From Lachnospiraceae bacterium UBA1258 (GTDB lineage Bacteria; Bacillota; Clostridia; Lachnospirales; Lachnospiraceae), in assembly GCA_002308235.1 (NCBI GenBank), contig DBVS01000133.1:1-7021 (forward strand): DNA of 7,021 bases, in the 5' to 3' direction. The notes beneath the pieces are model-generated. The model was given only the letters and a program-made list of their open reading frames with translations. It had not been told where the DNA came from and searched no databases. Positions 5,885 to 7,021 of the stretch are shown one piece after another (positions within the stretch are counted from its first letter, which is position 1; the number at the start of each line of letters is the position of its first letter). Made by a program: the position numbers and the translations under genes.

Positions 5885-7021
5885 CTATTTCAGATCAAGG
5901 AAATCTTCAAAGATCTTACAGAGTTTTTCCGCATCTTCCCCGGTCTTCATTTCCGCGAAAATACGGAGTAAAGGTTCTGTTCCGGAGAATCTTACGGATA
6001 TCCAGCCTCCGTCCTTTAAGTAGACTTTCAGTCCGTCAAGATAGGATATCTTTTCGACCTCATAGGGAATCTTCGGAAGTTCCTTGTCTTCAAGGATCCG
6101 TTTCTTTATGCTTACCTTCTTTTCTTCGCTGAATCTGTAATCCTTTTCCGCAAGGGCCATGGCGCCGAATTCTGCCTTGATCCCTGCCATGATCTCCGAA
6201 AGTTTCTTTCCGGTCAAAGCAAGCATTTCAATGATGAGGGCTGCAGCATAAATACCGTCTTTTCCTTTGATGTGGCCCTTGACCGCCATGCCGCCTGAAG
6301 ACTCGCCGCCGATAAGCGCATCGCTTTCGTTCATCTTGGCGGAAATGTACTTAAAGCCCACGGGAACCTCGTGGCACTTGTAGCCGAAGCTCTCCGCGAT
6401 TCTGTCAAGCAGGTGGGTGGTGCAGATGTTTCTTACGCAGTCGCCCTTGTAACCTTTGAATTTGACCAGATAGTAATAAAGCAAAACCAGGATGTCGTTG
6501 GGATGAAGAAACTGTCCCTTATCATCGATGATCCCGATGCGGTCCGCGTCTCCGTCCGTGGCGATACCTATATCGAAGTTATAGTTAAGGACATGGGCCG
6601 TAAGATCTCTTAAGGTACTTGCGTTTGGAGCCGGAAGCTTGCCGCCGAACAGGGTGTCGTGGCGGTCGTGGATGACCTCCAGATCGCAGCGGCAGGGGCC
6701 CAGAATCGTGCGCAGGCTGGTCTGACTCACTCCGTACATGGGGTCAAGGGCAATCTTCAGCCGCGCATTCTTGATGGCCTCGGTATCCACCAGGGCCAGG
6801 ATACTGTCAATGTATTCGTTGGCGGTGTTATCCTCCCGGATGAGCCCTTCGCTCATTGCCTGCTCATAGTCCAGGCTGCGGATGCTCTCCGGGTCCACCT
6901 GTGCAATTTCCGCCTCGATCTTCGCCGTCACGTTCAGATCCGCATCCCGTCCCCCGGCAGTAAACACCTTGACGCCGTTGTAGATGGCCGGGTTGTGGCT
7001 GGCCGTGACCATCATGCCGTA
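5885..7021 (-). CDS. Phosphoglucomutase/phosphomannomutase family protein, C-terminal 378 residues (5' end outside window)
   Basis: This cytoplasmic alpha-D-phosphohexomutase interconverts hexose 6- and 1-phosphates and so links sugar catabolism with sugar-nucleotide synthesis. The frame is open to the edge and begins YGMMVTASHNP. The serine of TASHNP is the phosphorylated catalytic residue and normally sits roughly 90-105 residues into the protein, so about that much is missing. The metal-binding loop DGDADR (6539-6556), the sugar-binding loop GGESSGG (near 6292-6311) and the C-terminal phosphate-binding RFSGTEP (near 5972-5992) are all present, so the four-domain enzyme appears intact and active. 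Glucose versus mannose preference cannot be told from these motifs. It lies upstream of the transporter genes on the same strand, about 110 bases away, and may be a separate unit. The part to the right of about 6640 is much richer in G+C, with different codon choice from the rest (see findings). Confidence 0.93.
   Translation of the reverse strand, partial: YGMMVTASHNPAIYNGVKVFTAGGRDADLNVTAKIEAEIAQVDPESIRSLDYEQAMSEGLIREDNTANEYIDSILALVDTEAIKNARLKIALDPMYGVSQTSLRTILGPCRCDLEVIHDRHDTLFGGKLPAPNASTLRDLTAHVLNYNFDIGIATDGDADRIGIIDDKGQFLHPNDILVLLYYYLVKFKGYKGDCVRNICTTHLLDRIAESFGYKCHEVPVGFKYISAKMNESDALIGGESSGGMAVKGHIKGKDGIYAAALIIEMLALTGKKLSEIMAGIKAEFGAMALAEKDYRFSEEKKVSIKKRILEDKELPKIPYEVEKISYLDGLKVYLKDGGWISVRFSGTEPLLRIFAEMKTGEDAEKLCKIFEDFLDLK

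Overview
The window (about 45-50% GC, with a richer patch at the right edge) reads as a stretch of a Bacillota genome, most likely a Clostridia/Lachnospiraceae-type bacterium. This is an inference from the strong GGAGG ribosome sites, a lipoprotein with a Ser/Thr/Ala/Pro linker, an LplB/YtcP-type sugar importer and a YesM-like sensor kinase. All convincing genes are on the minus strand, so they are read from right to left. I see no RNA gene, CRISPR array, insertion sequence or origin. The plus-strand reading frames are shadows of these genes.

In transcription order: (1) the C-terminal part of an alpha-D-phosphohexomutase (phosphoglucomutase/phosphomannomutase family), open at the right edge. 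(2) A gap of about 110 bases with a candidate promoter framed by a 9-bp inverted repeat. (3) Two ABC importer permeases, LplB-like then YtcP/LplC-like, linked by a ribosome site that overlaps the first gene's stop codon. (4) A lipoprotein solute-binding protein with a C-terminal region of DUF3502 type. (5) An Eis-like GNAT acetyltransferase with a GTG start. (6) Five bases later, a YesM-type sensor histidine kinase that runs off the left edge before its catalytic domains.

Items 3 to 6 look like one transcription unit. It would encode uptake of an oligosaccharide or similar solute, with a sensor kinase downstream that probably senses an extracellular ligand. No ATPase gene is visible, so the importer probably uses a shared MsmK/UgpC-type ATPase encoded elsewhere. 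The binding-protein gene has a stem-loop just before it and another just after it, which could let it accumulate above the permeases and the downstream genes.

The points most worth a second look are the Eis-like enzyme inside a transporter/sensor operon, the abrupt change in base composition and codon use inside the phosphohexomutase gene near 6640, the paired stem-loops around the binding-protein gene, and the inverted repeat over the likely operon promoter. I do not see a clearly novel system; the gene set is mostly a familiar sugar-import layout with one unusual passenger gene.
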